Source: Isoetes taiwanensis
Taxonomy: Eukaryota > Streptophyta > Lycopodiopsida > Isoetales > Isoetaceae
Assembly: GCA_021234155.1 (NCBI GenBank)
Contig: JAJEKV010000070.1
Coordinates: forward strand, 5,649,311 to 5,713,310
Length of the DNA stretch: 64,000 bases
Reading direction: 5' to 3'
The notes beneath the pieces were generated by a model. The model was given only the letters and a program-made list of their open reading frames with translations, was not told the origin of the DNA and searched no databases. Position numbers and translations under genes: made by a program. Shown here piece by piece: positions 1 through 12,292 of the stretch. Numbering within the stretch: position 1 is the stretch's first letter; the number at the start of each line of letters is the position of its first letter.

Positions 1-5
1 TGCGG

Positions 6-78
6 TCTTCCTCCTCCCTCCTCCTCCTCCCCCTCCCTCCCTCCTCCCTCCCCCCCCTCCCCCTCCCTCCCCCTCCAC
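6..78. repeat. CCT/CCCT pyrimidine microsatellite
   Basis: This is an almost pure C/T tract of irregular CCT and CCCT units on the plus strand. It has no coding interpretation and simply opens the window. Confidence 0.9.
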
Positions 79-820
79 TGGCTGAGGGTCACGCTACCGG
101 CCACACATTATCTACTCCCAAGGTGGTGGCTATGGATGAAGCCCGCCGCTCAACCTGCTTTGGCGGCGGTGGGGCCCGCAGCGAACTCAAAGCTTGTCGG
201 AAAGACGCAAGCCCCACCGCTTATGGAATGCGTGCACAATGTGATGTGGACCAGCAGATGCAGCAACGCAGAACGCTACCGCCGCAGCAAATGGGAGCGC
301 TGTTTCGCCGCTTAATGCAGAGGCCCCGTCATTACAAATAAGGTAAATTATCGACGTTGAAAGTGTTAATCCCATGCTCAATGAGGGGCCTGTTCACTAC
401 CCGCTACACTCCATCTACCCACATGAAAAGCCGCAGGTGAGCCTGCTTCCTGCCCTGCAAGTACGGTGCACACCACCTCCGCGATGAGACATTGTGGAGA
501 TGGATTCGAGCCGCTGCGGAGGACGAGTCCGCCGCTCCGCCAATCGTGGCGCCATTATTGAGCGAAAGTCATCGCCCGGCAGTATTTAGCATGACCGTGC
601 TCTGGGAGCTTCGCTATTGTGCTCTAATGCTCTGCATGAAGTACCGGTGCAATTCCGGTGAGGTTTGGACATCGTACTCTCGAGGTAATGGATACGCGAC
701 GTTCGGCGTCCGGTCCAACTACCGCATTTCTGTGATTATATAACGGGTGATGTCGCGATCTCTTATTGCTACTATCAAACTTCGGGCGGCTTAACCGTAG
801 TAATACGCCGCTTCTTGTAC
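79..820. other. Unassigned GC-rich segment
   Basis: This stretch is richer in G+C than the DNA that follows. Its open frames are short (under 85 codons), start at arbitrary positions and show no domain I recognise. I see no splice-bounded exon, RNA gene or repeat in it. Confidence 0.4.
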
Positions 821-1571
821 TTTGGGTCCTATAGCCGCTTGGTCTCCGTGGACTATAAAATCATACCCATTCCTATTCTATTCTATTCTCCTTCATCAAT
901 ACCTCAATTACACCATCCCTATTAACTTCCCACAAAGGAATTCTCCTACCAAGATAAAATTGAGGCAATCCAATCCTTGAATTTGTTGTTGCCCCGCAAA
1001 CACTCCGTGCATGGGAGTTCCTATGTGTTTAAAAACATGATATTTTCATCACTTTATCACCTACTAAAAAAGGTATTAAGTGCTATAAATAATCATCTAT
1101 AGCATCATCAAAGATCGCCAAAATTTTGGTCAACACTATATCACATCAATGACAATATATATGTTACTAATAATGTTATCAATAATATCATATATACGCA
1201 TCACTCTACCATCATTTATTACTCAATAATGTTAATGACAATATATGTTATGCTGGCCATTATCAAACATGCCTTCATCTATAAAATACATATTGACAAT
1301 ATATTATATCGGCCTTCTATCATATGATGCTATATGCTCATAATAGCTCATGATAATATCACTACTTACATCACTCTTACTATCAATACTTGTTAATTAC
1401 ATAATGATAATAAGGTGTTAATGCTTATGGCAATTGTAATATTTGGGAATGCATCTACCTTCTTCAAACTCCCATTGACAAAGTAATAACAAAATGATAT
1501 CATTCAACAAGAAAAGAATAGAATAGAATAGATTTTTATTGTCCATGGACAATTGGCCTATGGGACCCAAA
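821..1571. mobile_element. MITE-like element with imperfect terminal inverted repeats
   Basis: The left end starts TTTGGGTCCTATAG and the right end, read on the minus strand, starts TTTGGGTCCCATAG. The match continues through TCCATGGAC/ACAATAAAA-like sequence and ends in a (TTCTA)n tract on both sides, so the inverted arms are about 40-70 bp with mismatches and one gap. The 750 bp interior is AT-rich and has no credible ORF, which fits a non-autonomous DNA transposon. I cannot see a clean target-site duplication, so the superfamily is not assigned. Confidence 0.6.
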
Positions 1572-2737
1572 CAAAAGAGAGCGCCAGTTTATTACTATCG
1601 ATTAAAGAACCCATTCTATATATGGTGGAAAACCCCTACCAAGCATTGCATGTCGGTACATTAAAAATTGGTAGAATTACTACTACTAATCATCATGCCA
1701 ATGCAAAAGTAAGCCATCACTTAAAAGCAAACCATCATCTGTGTTAATTCTCCTTGCTCCCACTCTCCATATCCAAGCAAATATAACAATCTAACTTGAT
1801 TAATCAACCAAAGCATACCATTATTCATCACCATTGTTTAAACTCCAAAGTAGTTAGTTAGTATGACAATGGCAAGACATACCCCGTAAAAGGTCGCAAA
1901 GGCACATAATTAACATTGTGTTCTTTCCTCGTGCAGAAGTACAAGTTATGGAAGAAGACTGTAATTTAGGTTGCATCATCTATTCTATTTACTTACTCTT
2001 CAAATCTTTTTATTAATAAATGTAGTCTGTTACTTTTTAAATTAGAAAGTCTATTTTATAATAACATGTGAATGAATCTTGAAAACAACAGACATGTTCG
2101 ACTCGCCAAAGAAACGCTTTTGGTTGTGCTAACCCTGCTATATAAAAATAGCAGGCTATGCCACTATAAGCAAAAGATCATCAAAGCTTGAAATGCAAAT
2201 TGTCAACTTACATGCTAGACAACCTACAAAACTTGGCCTCTAATGACAAAGTTGGAATTTCAGCACATATATTTGAAAAATATGTAAGCTTGTCCCTTCC
2301 AATTCATTGAGTTGCCAATGATGCGGAAAACATAGTTACCTTGTTCATATGCAGGTCTTGGGGTCTGCCTTCAATAAGGCTTTTCTAACTCTGTCATAGT
2401 TGAAGCAAAAGAAACAATAGCCATACTACTTACACCTCTTTATAACGGTGCTAACGATTGCAACACACCATAGTTCTTTATAATATCCACAACTCAGTAA
2501 GAAATTTAAAGAACCAGAGATACAACACACAATTTTCATGGAGGTATGCATCTAAAATCTGATAAATTTGTGGACATAAATGAAGCAAAAGAATGCAATA
2601 CCTGTGTATTTTGTTGTGCGGTAACCAACAAAAAACTTTGGTCAAATCTCTATTGTAAAACTTTAAGCCTTTGCATGCTATGATTATAGACATCTAGATT
2701 CTGCAAAAGAGAATGAAGAGAACTAAATATTGAAAAT
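1572..2737. other. AT-rich intergenic DNA with weak exon-like pieces
   Basis: There is no gene I can name. On the minus strand a few short segments are bordered by acceptor- and donor-like sites, for example a piece ending at a GTAACT donor near 2355 and one near 2690 preceded by TTTTGCAG. Their translations match nothing I recognise. They may be remnants of the same spliced gene as the tandem repeat to the right. Confidence 0.3.
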
Positions 2738-3045
2738 CAAAGTTACACAGGAGAAAGACAACTAAGAGCAACTCACCTTCCTTATATGCCTCATTCACGA
2801 CCATGTCATGTTTATTGTTGGCCAGTATATTGAATTGCTGCAAGGCAAGGAGATGCATGATTTAAAAGATCCATTCCCATCCATCTATAAAAAATCAAAC
2901 AGGAGAGTGACAGCCAAGAACAACTTACCTTGTCTCATTCACGACCATGCCATATTTATTATAAATGTTAATACAGGTGGCCAGTATGTTGAAACGCTAA
3001 GGAGATGCATGATATAAGATCCGTACCCATGCTCCATTATAAGTC
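2738..3045 (-). repeat. Tandem duplication of an exon-like unit
   Basis: Two units of about 150-160 bp lie head to tail, sharing CTCATTCACGACCATG and GGAGATGCATGAT. On the minus strand the first unit reads as a small exon: a CTTGCAG acceptor, then codons for QFNILANNKHDMVVNEAYKE, then a GTGAGTT donor. The second unit has an insertion inside the same segment and a GTAAGTT donor. This looks like a duplicated exon of a minus-strand gene now decaying. I do not recognise the protein. Confidence 0.5.
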
Positions 3046-4780
3046 AAAGAGAAGATATGCTGTAATTCGACATTAACAAAGTTTTATAGATCTCTCCAAT
3101 TAGATGAAAGAGGTGATTCATATCCTTGTTCAATTTGGTTAGTAGCAAAATTTAAGTCTCGTACAAAAAGTTGTCATACCTGAGAATGTGAGGCACAATT
3201 TAGGAACTGTGCATGTCAATAAAAACAAGCCTAAACCCACAGAATTAGGGAAACACGGCTATTGGATCTCCAACTTTGCAACCATGTCCTTTATGAAGTT
3301 AAAGGACCAAACCTACCAGTCCAACAAAATTATATTTTATAAATAGAATCCGAGAGTTCTTATCATTGCTGGGTGGATTATAGACAACCTCATATGGCAA
3401 TGATCATGTTTCAATGTTGAATCCTGGAAAAAACACAGATTTAAGGTCATAGCTAATAGATAAATCATGACACTTGTGTTTAAAGAATACATAAATGTTA
3501 TCCTCAGATGAAGCTATTCAAGAGGAGCTCAGACTTTCCTACACAAATGCATTGCAGGCAAATAATTTTGAATCTAGAAAAATGAGCTAAAATGTAGGAC
3601 ACATGCAAGAATACAAACTGGAAATCGTTGTTTTTATATCTTATTCTAACTGATCTGAGCTGCAAGAAAAAAGGGGAAGGATGTGTGCCATACCACATTA
3701 CAATATTCTTCCGTTGTGTTGCATGAGTGGCAAAGAACCATCTGTTTTTATGAGTCCATATGCCCGGGGCATTCTCGCTCCAAATATACCATGCGTTTTG
3801 TGAATCCATATGCCCTGACCATTGCTTGCTCCAAACATGAATTGATATTTTTCTTGGGAAAGATGTGGAAAAACGGTAAAAGATAGAATATGATGGAAAT
3901 ATATCGCTGATTTGTAGAGCGGTTATGGGTTATCCGCTCCGTTGCTTCTCATAATTAGGGTTGAAGATTCAAAATATCTCGTTGCCAAGCTCCCAATTCA
4001 AAATATCCCGAAGGGGAAGAGGGAACACTGCATGCGACATTCCTGACATAAATATCAACACCATTCGTTTTTAAAAAAGAAGATTTAAGTACGAAGAACA
4101 ACTGTTAGCATGCCAAGGCCATATCATCCATAAATCTCTGACATTAAAAGCTGAAATTATGATCTCAAACTTTTAGCAAAGGTGTTCCTTAATTTCATGC
4201 AATGCAATGCACAATATTGCGATATATGCAATTTCATCTTTGCTCATCCTAAGTATTTCCTCACCGACATCACAAGCAGCTGTGCTGTACATACAAAGCA
4301 AAGTGAACCCGTGGCCAAACTACAAGCTACCCCACGTATTACGTCGTTATTTAAAGCAACTACTAGCAAGATACAAATTAAGCTCTCATAGGGTCGGTAA
4401 CGGTATCGAAGAGGCGGGTGAATACCATCGGAAGAAAGGTTATGTCAATTCACCGCTGCATGAAGTGGATAAACCATGTTTATCAGGTAACCATTCAATT
4501 AAATTGGGTTTATGTCTTAATCTTTTGGGACAAATTTCATATTGCATGTTTTTAGTAGCATATTCAAATTCACACATTTCACCTCAAAAATTATGAAAAC
4601 GCATTATCATGTTATTTACAAAAATAGTCAATATTTCACAATATAGCACCATATCATAAAACGTGATAACAAAAAATTTACATAGTTATTCAACTTTCTT
4701 CAAGCACCCCCAATGATATCATAGCCTTCTTCCCCTCACATCCCAGGTATTGTAATTCTCGCATTTTTAGTCGAATAGTG
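3046..4780. other. Intergenic, no gene recognised
   Basis: The sequence is AT-rich with short ORFs only. A near-duplicate pair around GAATCCATATGCCC lies at about 3750-3845. The overlapping frames of 129 and 69 codons at 4182-4596 start from the same AT-rich stretch, lack any motif and are probably fortuitous. Confidence 0.4.
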
Positions 4781-4789
4781 TTTGGAGTC

Positions 4790-7590
4790 CATGAGTACAA
4801 AAACACTTTCATAGTCTAGCCAAAGATCGTGATCACTTTGATTCTCCTCCATTTCTTTGTCCAACAATCTCGAAAGTACCTTTCTTTATCCGATACGCTG
4901 GTCAACCGATGCACCGACACCACCATTCCACCCGCATGGTTGAAGTTAATATTACCTTCTTCTTTGCAAATATCGTAGATAGTGAACCCCAACCACACCG
5001 ATATGTATCTAAATCTGTCGGCTTTTACTACCACAAATTGGTGGCATTCCAAGTCGCTGGAAGGTTCATAAGCATCCATGCCTAGAAACTTTGGCCTATT
5101 GTTCTTAGGACCAACATAGTGTTTGTCGGCGGAGGAGGAGCATATTGCTTATAATGCTACTTACAAGGTCATCAAAAATCCTCAAAGACCGCTAAGGTCT
5201 TCCACCTAGTTTTAGGCAACCACCCTTCTTTCAATTCATCCGAGGATGTGTCTATCTCCCCAACGTGTTAATCACCTTCTTCCAAGAAGCCACCAAGGCA
5301 CCTTGGTGTCATCCTGATTGGTTTGCCAATGCTTTTATATAGTCTTGATTCCTTCCTTAGTCAATCCCAATTGCTTCACTTCTTCAAGAGGTTTTAAAGC
5401 TTTTGGTTGACCTAGAGGTATCATAGGCTTGCCATTCTCATCTCTACGCCATATTTCCTCCCTCCTCTCCACTCATCCCTTCAAGGTCTCATCTTCCATT
5501 GGAAGATTGGAATCCCATCTCTCACCCAAAAAGTGAACTGCAGAGGCCTCGAATGACCTTCAAGATCCAATGTATAACCATCCACAAAGCTCTTCCAATC
5601 GGGCACTTCTTCTATGAGAGAAGCTATAGGGTTTGGGAGTAGTGCATTCATGCAAGATTTCCATTAGCCTAGGAAAGTTGGTCACCGCTTGTCGCTTCAA
5701 GATACAACTATATTTGCCAAATAATGCATCCACATCCTCATGGGTATGCCCGCATAAGAAACCCTAAATTAACTCTTTCAAATATCCCCACAAATTGCTA
5801 AGTAGGATAGGAAAGAAAACATCCACCTGTTCTTATTTTGGCCAAAGACAATTATCAAGTTGCAAGAGAAACCTTTTGGGTAGATCTTGAGGTTTAGCAC
5901 GTGAAGTTGAAGCTCCAACATGTTCATTAGACCCATGCTTCCTAAACCTTGCCTTTGTTGAACTTTTCAATATTGTTAGGGTTTCCATCTAACAATGCTC
6001 TATGTAGTGCCCGGCTAGTCAGAAGGTCCCCGAGGGTGACCATTGTATCCATTTTCATAGTTTCTCAAACACCTCATGATACTCCCCAATATGAAAATCT
6101 GGACCATCACTCCACAACTCCAAACTAAAATGGCCATAGTAGGTTTGATTCTCGCCCATGCAAGATTGCCCCACCCATTGAGATCCAGAAGGGGTATGAT
6201 CTTCCACATGACTTTGGTATGTACTTGAATTGTGGAAGACAAGTCTTTGCTGGTCCATCTTGTCATGTATAATACATAAATAGTTATTGGGTTCCAATGC
6301 ATAAAAAGTCCTCCACATCCAATAACATGATCTACATGATAGTTGGTCACTATATGGTCCTTCATATGCTCCCCTTATCCTAGCCCTTTGACTAGGTTGC
6401 ACAGCCTTATCAAGAGTCTCCTTCAACTTAGCACATAAATTGCACTTTGCAAAGTTGTTTGAAGTTGCTATGGTGACATGATTGAAATGCTTCTTCCATA
6501 ACCTACTAAAGCTAGGTTGGGATATTGGAAGAATTCCCACCTCGGTAGGGAATTCACTTCTTCCAAAAATACTCTTTTGAGTACAATGTGATGGCAACCT
6601 TTTCTCAACAACCGCTTTTCCCTTTTCATCCCTTCTTCGCTTTTGTGTGGCATAGACTCGCATTGAAATCAATATATTTTTTCAAATATCTCCCCTGGCA
6701 GCCGTGGTCCTAGCCGCTTGGTCTCAACAAACCATTATTTCCATGTAAAGCAATCCCGTTCCCCCGGCCTGCTTTTTTTTTTGCCAATTATGCCATGAAG
6801 AAGTTGGAATTGCATGGATACTCGGCCATGCTTTTGCACATATCCATTTGCCTAGCAAAGGGTATCTTTTTCTCGCTTTAGTTTCTTTCATCTTGAAGTG
6901 CATGCTCAAGATTGTGTACATGTAGGTCCTCCTCTCATCAACAAGTACTTTTTGAAAAGTGGCTCTTGCTTCCACCAATTGTTCTATTGTGAAGAATTGC
7001 ATACAATCACTCCAACAACAACTGAGCCCCTAACCTTCACCATTGTCTCACGCTTGGTGTCACTAATCAACTTGGCTCTTTTGTTAGGATAATGTCCGGC
7101 AACCGATACTTCTCCCTTTTGCCTAGGTTTAGAGTTCCAACCGCCAATGGATCAATATCAAGACAATCATTGTCCCCAACAACCTCGCTCTCGAAAAATA
7201 TAATCCTCCACAAATTGAACACTACTTATAGGCCATGCCATGATGCAAGGAACCTCCAATTGCTTGACACAACCAAAACATTCCTTTGTCACCCAAACCT
7301 TTACCTTTCCAAATTGTCTTCCAACATCGAAATTGCAATACCAATATTGTCTTCCCTAGCCTTTCATCATTAACAAATTTGACCAGATCTGCTAGCACAA
7401 TGACTCCTTGGCCTACTATTTCCTTTTGTTGCACTTGTGCATGATTCTCACCTTCTTGTTCCTCCATTGCACCCTACTATAGAGGACTAATTGTTTTTCT
7501 TCAACATTCTTGCTAGGAGTTGGTTTTTCATTGATATTGCTCTTTTTCACCATCTTGAGTTGAGGGGCACCATTGACCTAGGCAAATTGC
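4790..7590 (-). pseudogene. Degenerate transposable element, copy A
   Basis: Several broken frames on the minus strand belong to one protein that also occurs, equally broken, on the plus strand at 20480-23350. In translation order the shared landmarks are LVEARATFQ and DERRTYMY (near 6950), VEKRLPSHCT (near 6600), NFAKCNLCAKLKE (near 6440), QLSCRS.YWMWRT (near 6330), IHDKMDQQR (near 6250), YGHFSLELWSDGPDFHIG (near 6110) and, near 5050, CHQF..V followed by DCWTKKWRR. A Cys-rich segment, then a long helix, then an I-H-D-K-M-D segment is typical of transposase-like proteins common in non-seed plants (resembling the DUF7869 group, a remembered resemblance). Frames shift repeatedly, so it is dead. 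Ends are approximate because they come from comparison with copy B, and no terminal repeats were identified. Confidence 0.7.
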
Positions 7591-7923
7591 ACCCTTTTTT
7601 AGTCAATGAGTAAGAAAAAATTATTACACCATAAGATAAAAAAAGTAACATTTTATGGAATATGTAGAGGTAAATCAAATTTTTTAAAAGCAAGAAATTC
7701 CTTTGGAAATAGGTTTAATATAATAATAACAATGGGCGAAACGAAATCATTTAAAACAAGAATTTTCATGGCAACAACAAGGAAATGACATTTATATAAA
7801 TATATCCAAATTTTAATTATCGAAAATTTTGATATATGATTACTTAAAAGACATATAACTAATAGACGGAGAATTTATTATCCATAATAATATACCCTAG
7901 ATAATATAGCCGGGGGAATTTCA
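7591..7923. other. AT-rich spacer
   Basis: A-rich, low-complexity DNA with one fortuitous 60-codon frame. I see nothing else in it. Confidence 0.4.
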
Positions 7924-8041
7924 GACGCCATGGGCGGTTATTTGAGGCAATAAATTATTCACGCTAAGAGCTAATTAACCCTATATAAATCCGGTCACGC
8001 CTCAAGACCATTCTCGTCCCAATTTTTTTTTTTCGCCCGCC
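7924..8041 (+). promoter_or_regulatory. Promoter-like module 1 with TATA box
   Basis: A TATATAAA box lies at 7982-7989 and is followed by the motif TCACGCCTCAAG. The same arrangement is repeated at 9159-9250: GACGCC, a TATTCACGCT block, CTATATAAATCC, then ACGCCTCAA. The repetition suggests a mobile or duplicated promoter or LTR-like module rather than a chance TATA. The first ATG is 53 bases downstream of the box, at 8042. Confidence 0.4.
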
Positions 8042-8308
8042 ATGAAGCTGCTCAGCCTCGCCGCCATGAAGAACCCGAGGTCTCGGCCAAAGAGACGCCG
8101 GGTTGAAGAACCCCCTCTCTTCCCCATTCGATTTCTTTTTCCCAATTCTCCTCCTCGATTCCCATTCGTGAGGATGATGCTGATTTTGAAGAGGAGGGAG
8201 TTGAGCTCCTCCTCGATTCCTCCTCATTCTAAGAGGAGGAAGAGGAGGAAGAGGGAGGAGTTGGAGGAAGAGGAGGAGATGTCCTCCCAAGAGCATGAAA
8301 CCGCCTGA
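8042..8308 (+). CDS. Short ORF behind a TATA module, function unknown
   Basis: This is an 88-codon frame whose ATG lies 53 bp after the TATA box at 7982-7989. The protein is strongly basic at first (RPKRRR near residue 16, KRRKRRKR near residue 65) and ends in an acidic EELEEEEE run that derives from a GAGGAA microsatellite. A second frame over the same DNA also gives an acidic protein, so the true frame is uncertain. There is no domain I recognise. It may be an expressed leader or a chance frame over low-complexity DNA. Confidence 0.2.
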   Translation: MKLLSLAAMKNPRSRPKRRRVEEPPLFPIRFLFPNSPPRFPFVRMMLILKRRELSSSSIPPHSKRRKRRKREELEEEEEMSSQEHETA

Positions 8309-8354
8309 CGCCTGTGGTTGGCTTGACCCCCTCAAAAGGTAGAATGAAATCTCT

Positions 8355-8494
8355 GGGAGGAGGAGGAGGAGGAGGAGGAGGAGGAGGATTGGATGAGGAG
8401 GACCAGGTCGACACCACCAATTTTGAGTTTTGGTTTTTGATGAACCAGTTTTTGTTTTTTTGTTTTTGTTTTTGTTTTTGTTTTTTGTTTTTGC
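8355..8494. repeat. (GGA)n and (T5G)n microsatellites
   Basis: A perfect GGA run of about 11 units lies at 8355-8388 and a TTTTTG run at 8448-8494. Long Gly, Pro, Ser and Lys-Gln frames over this stretch are artefacts of the repeats. Confidence 0.9.
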
Positions 8495-8649
8495 ACCTTT
8501 CTTTCTTTTCTAACACCTTTCTTTCTTCTTTGTTGCAAGCGTGGAAGAAGAGTGATGCGCATCCCGGGCGCCCATTTTTTGTTTCCATTCTTACGGTTTT
8601 GGACACGCCCGCAATTTTTTTCTCAGAATTGTGTGAAAAGCCTTCGCAA

Positions 8650-9158
8650 CTCGCCTAAGCCTTCGGCATCCGTAGACATACAACCTGCTTTTAATGAAAT
8701 CAAACAGCTTTCTTCATAAACTTTGTCTTCAAACGCTTTTCTTCAAACAGCTTTTTCTCAGACATAAATTTTTTTGATAAAATCAAACTCAGATTCTCCA
8801 ATTATTTTGGCTCCAAGTCATTTTCTCTAAAATTTTGTCTCTCTAGAATTTTGTATCTGCAAATTTTGTCTCAACAAAGTCTCGAACACTATAAATCAAC
8901 CACATGAGAAATCTCTCGATTCATCCACAAGAACCATAGGAAATTTTCCTATACGACCTAAAACAATTCCCCAACCTTACAAGTCATTTTTAGCCTTCAT
9001 AATTTTGCCTTTAAAATCATTTTAATGTAGCCTATATAAAATTTCTAAATTCTATTTTTTCAATGCAATAAATGGAATAAAATGTCGGGAGAATTTATTG
9101 CATGAAATGCAATATTCTCCATATATACCATATACATGTCATGTCTCAAGGGAAGACC
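8650..9158. other. AT-rich intergenic DNA
   Basis: T-rich sequence with repeated TTTTGTCT and CAAACAGCTTT words. I see no gene or structured element. Confidence 0.4.
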
Positions 9159-9250
9159 AGACGCCAAAGCGTGTTAATTCAAGCAATCAATTATTCACGC
9201 TTAACTTTTTTCTAATTGTGCCTATATAAATCCATTTTACGCCTCAAAGT
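9159..9250 (+). promoter_or_regulatory. Promoter-like module 2 with TATA box
   Basis: This is the second copy of the module at 7924-8041, with TATATAAA at 9223-9230 and the same CACGCT and ACGCCTCAAA flanks. No ORF worth calling follows within 500 bp. The downstream sequence has short AG-bounded pieces but nothing I recognise. Confidence 0.4.
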
Positions 9251-9799
9251 TCCTACATTTTCTTCCTTCCTTCATACGATTTGCCGGCTATCTTGCATTG
9301 TTTTGATCCGGCCAGTCCCCAAATCTTGGTGAGCAGATTTATATTCATCAATGTTAGATGTTTGGTTTCTAATTCCTAACTTACTAAAAGACTCCGCCTT
9401 TTGTTCTCAGAGCATCCAGAAGCAGAGGAAATCGGAGACTCGTAATTAAAACCAAAAGCGTAGGACTAAGGTCCATGAATCGAAAAGCCTCTAATTAAAA
9501 CCACAAGATAGTCCTCCTCGCTCTTCAATCCTTCCAGCCTCGAACTCAAGGTTAGTTTTCATTTAGTTTTAAGTTGCATCTCAATGGCGTGTTTAATCCA
9601 AGAAGACAAGCTTTTGCATTTGCTCGAGGCGTAGGGAAGCAGATGATGTTTATGAAACCGTAATAGTTTTTTATAAACTTCATCCGCTTCTTTTTGTTTC
9701 GAGTAAATTCTTGAGTTTCTCTTCTGAATTAATCATGCTATTGCATGCAAGTTTCTATTATGAATGTGTAGTAGAAAGCATTAGAAAAATCTGAAAGAT

Positions 9800-10110
9800 A
9801 ATATTTGAAACACGCTTTGCGTGTTTTAGGGTAACCTTAGTTTTCAACATGAATACACGCCGCTACGGCATTCAAAGAGGGAGGAGAAAAAAACCTCGCA
9901 TTTATAGATAAGTAAATAGATAAAGGCCGTGCAATTATTTACACGCCGGTTATCGAATGCACGCCGAAGCGTATAGTTTTTCCTATATAGCGCTTTTTAC
10001 ACCGAAAGCGGCAAACAATTGTATCCCTACTTTCAACTTTTACGCTAAACACGGTGTGTCTCTTTAGTTTCTAAGTTTATAAATAAAGAAATATAACACG
10101 CCAGCGTGAA
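9800..10110. repeat. Cluster of CACGCC/GGCGTG-type palindromes
   Basis: Near 9812 is the palindrome AACACGCTTTGCGTGTT, then CACGCCG words near 9856, 9942 and 9960, a third TCCTATATA box-like string near 9982, and ACACGCCAGCGTG near 10097. These belong to the same motif family seen at 12.3, 14.6 and 18.7 kb. Confidence 0.6.
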
Positions 10111-10134
10111 TACCGACAATTCGGCCACTTCCTA

Positions 10135-10900
10135 TTGATAGATGCCGTTACATTAATCACCCTACTGGTGACGAAGATGGATTGGAATTACATTTGGGCC
10201 AAAGAATCACACGCCCAGCCCCAGCCGGCTCCAATCTCCAAATCGTTGAACCGCAAACAGCACCGCCTGGCCGGAGCACCGCCTTGCAACCCCCGAGTAC
10301 TTGGATCAAGTAATGATGATGGCGCAGAGCGCAGTGGCAATGATAGATCTGGGCTCGGGGCCCTTGTAATCGCATCGAGGCTCGCCTCTTATCTAATCAC
10401 TTCGAATGCAAAGACATGCATTGATCGAGAGTGAATCTCGCGATCCGCCACCAGATTCAAAATGAGGAGTTATGCTTTTAGTGGTTAGCCTCTATGCCCT
10501 GGATGCCCCAACACGAACCACACTACCACAAAGCGTATAATGATGCAATGGAGATGGCTCAACCAATGGAACCACTACCGCAGCGCTTATACGATGCATT
10601 GGAGGTTCAACCAATGGAGCAGAGGTGGAGCAGAGGAGGAGCAGGAGGTGGAGGTGGAGCAAAGTGGGGTGGTGGAGCTAGAGCCCGGTGTTTTTTTTTG
10701 GGGTTTTACCGTAAGAATTCACTATGCCCCGCAATGGAAATGGGAGATCGATAGCCCAGCCTACTCAAGAGGACCGGGCTTGAAACAAGAGGTCCGGATT
10801 TTGTCCGGTTTATCCAAATTTATCCAGATTATATACAATTGTAATCTTTTTCCAATGAATACAACAAATTTTGTCTACTTCTATATTTCTACAATGTAAT
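10135..10900 (+). other. Unrecognised coding-like segment with a short tandem repeat
   Basis: Frames of about 100 codons cover GC-richer DNA. Between 10531 and 10622 a unit of about 45 bp containing CAATGGAG and CAACCAATGGA occurs twice, giving Met/Gln-rich peptides, and is followed by a purine-rich GGAGG tract. No domain is recognisable. It may be the 5' part of the decayed element that continues to 15.4 kb. Confidence 0.3.
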
Positions 10901-11374
10901 ACATGTTACATACCTTTTTTTAAGCGGTTTCTTGGCCATGCAACAAATGTTCCAACACTTTCTCCAACCGTATCCCCACCGGGGTGTCTCATGAGGTAAA
11001 GCTTCATCCATAGCGCAGCTAGAAGAATCATCAGAATCGGACATACTTATCCCCGAAGGAATTCCATGACAAGCATACCGGATCGATGGAGTCGATCTTG
11101 CATAATCCTACTTTCCTTTTCTCGATTTGTAGTTAACATGAAACATTCATCTTCGACACCGCAAAAATTGCTATTCGTGACCTTTACTATTGGAAATTAA
11201 TGTTCAAGCTATTGGAATGAGATGAGTTCCGTGACTCAGAGCCATTCTTGAGAAGTTGATTTGAGTCTCCTCAAGTCGATTTGAGAAGCCGGGGAAATTC
11301 GAAAAATTCAATTAGAAGAAAGATTAGGTTAACTACGCTTAGGCGGATAAATTTGGCGGGATTTTAAAAACTTA

Positions 11375-11990
11375 ATGAAAGAAGCGGTGGACGGGTCTTC
11401 GCCATTATTATTTGTATGTGTCAAGAATATTTCAAACCGCATTTTGTGTTTTCTTGAAATTCAAATTTCTATTTCTCGTGCATGTAGAAAAAGCTATTTC
11501 TTCGAAAAAGCAAGGGCTGAAAGCGCCAGATCCGGCGACCTTCCGACTGCTACTAGGCTTACTCGGAGATGTCTTCTAAAGCGAATCGAGGTCGAGGCGA
11601 CGGGCAGGGAAGCGGTGGAAGAGGAATCTAAACCGACACCAAGTCACTATTTGCGACAAGCTAGGGAATTAGCTGACTTGAAAGCTTCTAAAAGGGTCCT
11701 AGATCTAGGGAAGAATGTTCAACCCGGGTTGTCGAAGGCATGGAGGCTTCGCTTTTGAGAATGAATGGGATACGAGTGGCGCAGCTAGAGGCCATGAACA
11801 AGCTGAATAAGTGACCGGACCATTATCCATTGGGTCTTAAGGAAACTTTTGCGATCCATGTGAAGTCCTCATCCGTTCACCAAGCTCCATTTATGTTAGC
11901 GGGAGATGATCCAAAGACATGCCATGGAGATTGTTCCGAAAGCATGATTAGTAATCCAGTCAAATGCCTATGCCACGGATGTGCTACCTT
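11375..11990 (+). pseudogene. Decayed coding fragment, unnamed family, copy 1
   Basis: The plus-strand translation near 11630-11720 contains SHYLRQARELADLKASKRVL and LDLGKNV. After a frameshift, QLEAMNKL and YPLGL follow near 11800-11850. The same order (YYLEEM..., RRLLDLGK, QLEAMSRL, YPLGQSF, IHVDR) occurs on the minus strand at 15721-16077, so this is a repeated protein family. Stops and frame changes make it a pseudogene. I do not recognise the domain; the recurrence suggests a transposon-borne gene. Confidence 0.5.
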
Positions 11991-12292
11991 TTGGATATGA
12001 TCTCGAACAAGCTCTTTAGTGGTGGATGAACGTCCCGTGAGCTATTATCAAGTGATGATATTAAATATGTCATCATCGACGGGCAAAGATTCCGTTGAGG
12101 CACAAAAGGCCATCATCGAGCAGAAGCCACAAACAAAGCCAAAAAGTGTTCTACAATCACTATAGGCGATAGGAGGTGTCGTATCTTGGATGCCAATACT
12201 TCACCTCAGATTTGGATGAGATTAGTGCAACTTTGAATGAAATGGGGAAGACATTTCTATACAAAAGGTAATCAACCCGGTTTCATAAATTG

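Noticed and set aside
8229-8658. Gly-, Ser-, Pro- and Lys/Gln-rich frames of 76-125 codons
   Set aside because: They are driven by (GGA)n and (T5G)n microsatellites on both strands.
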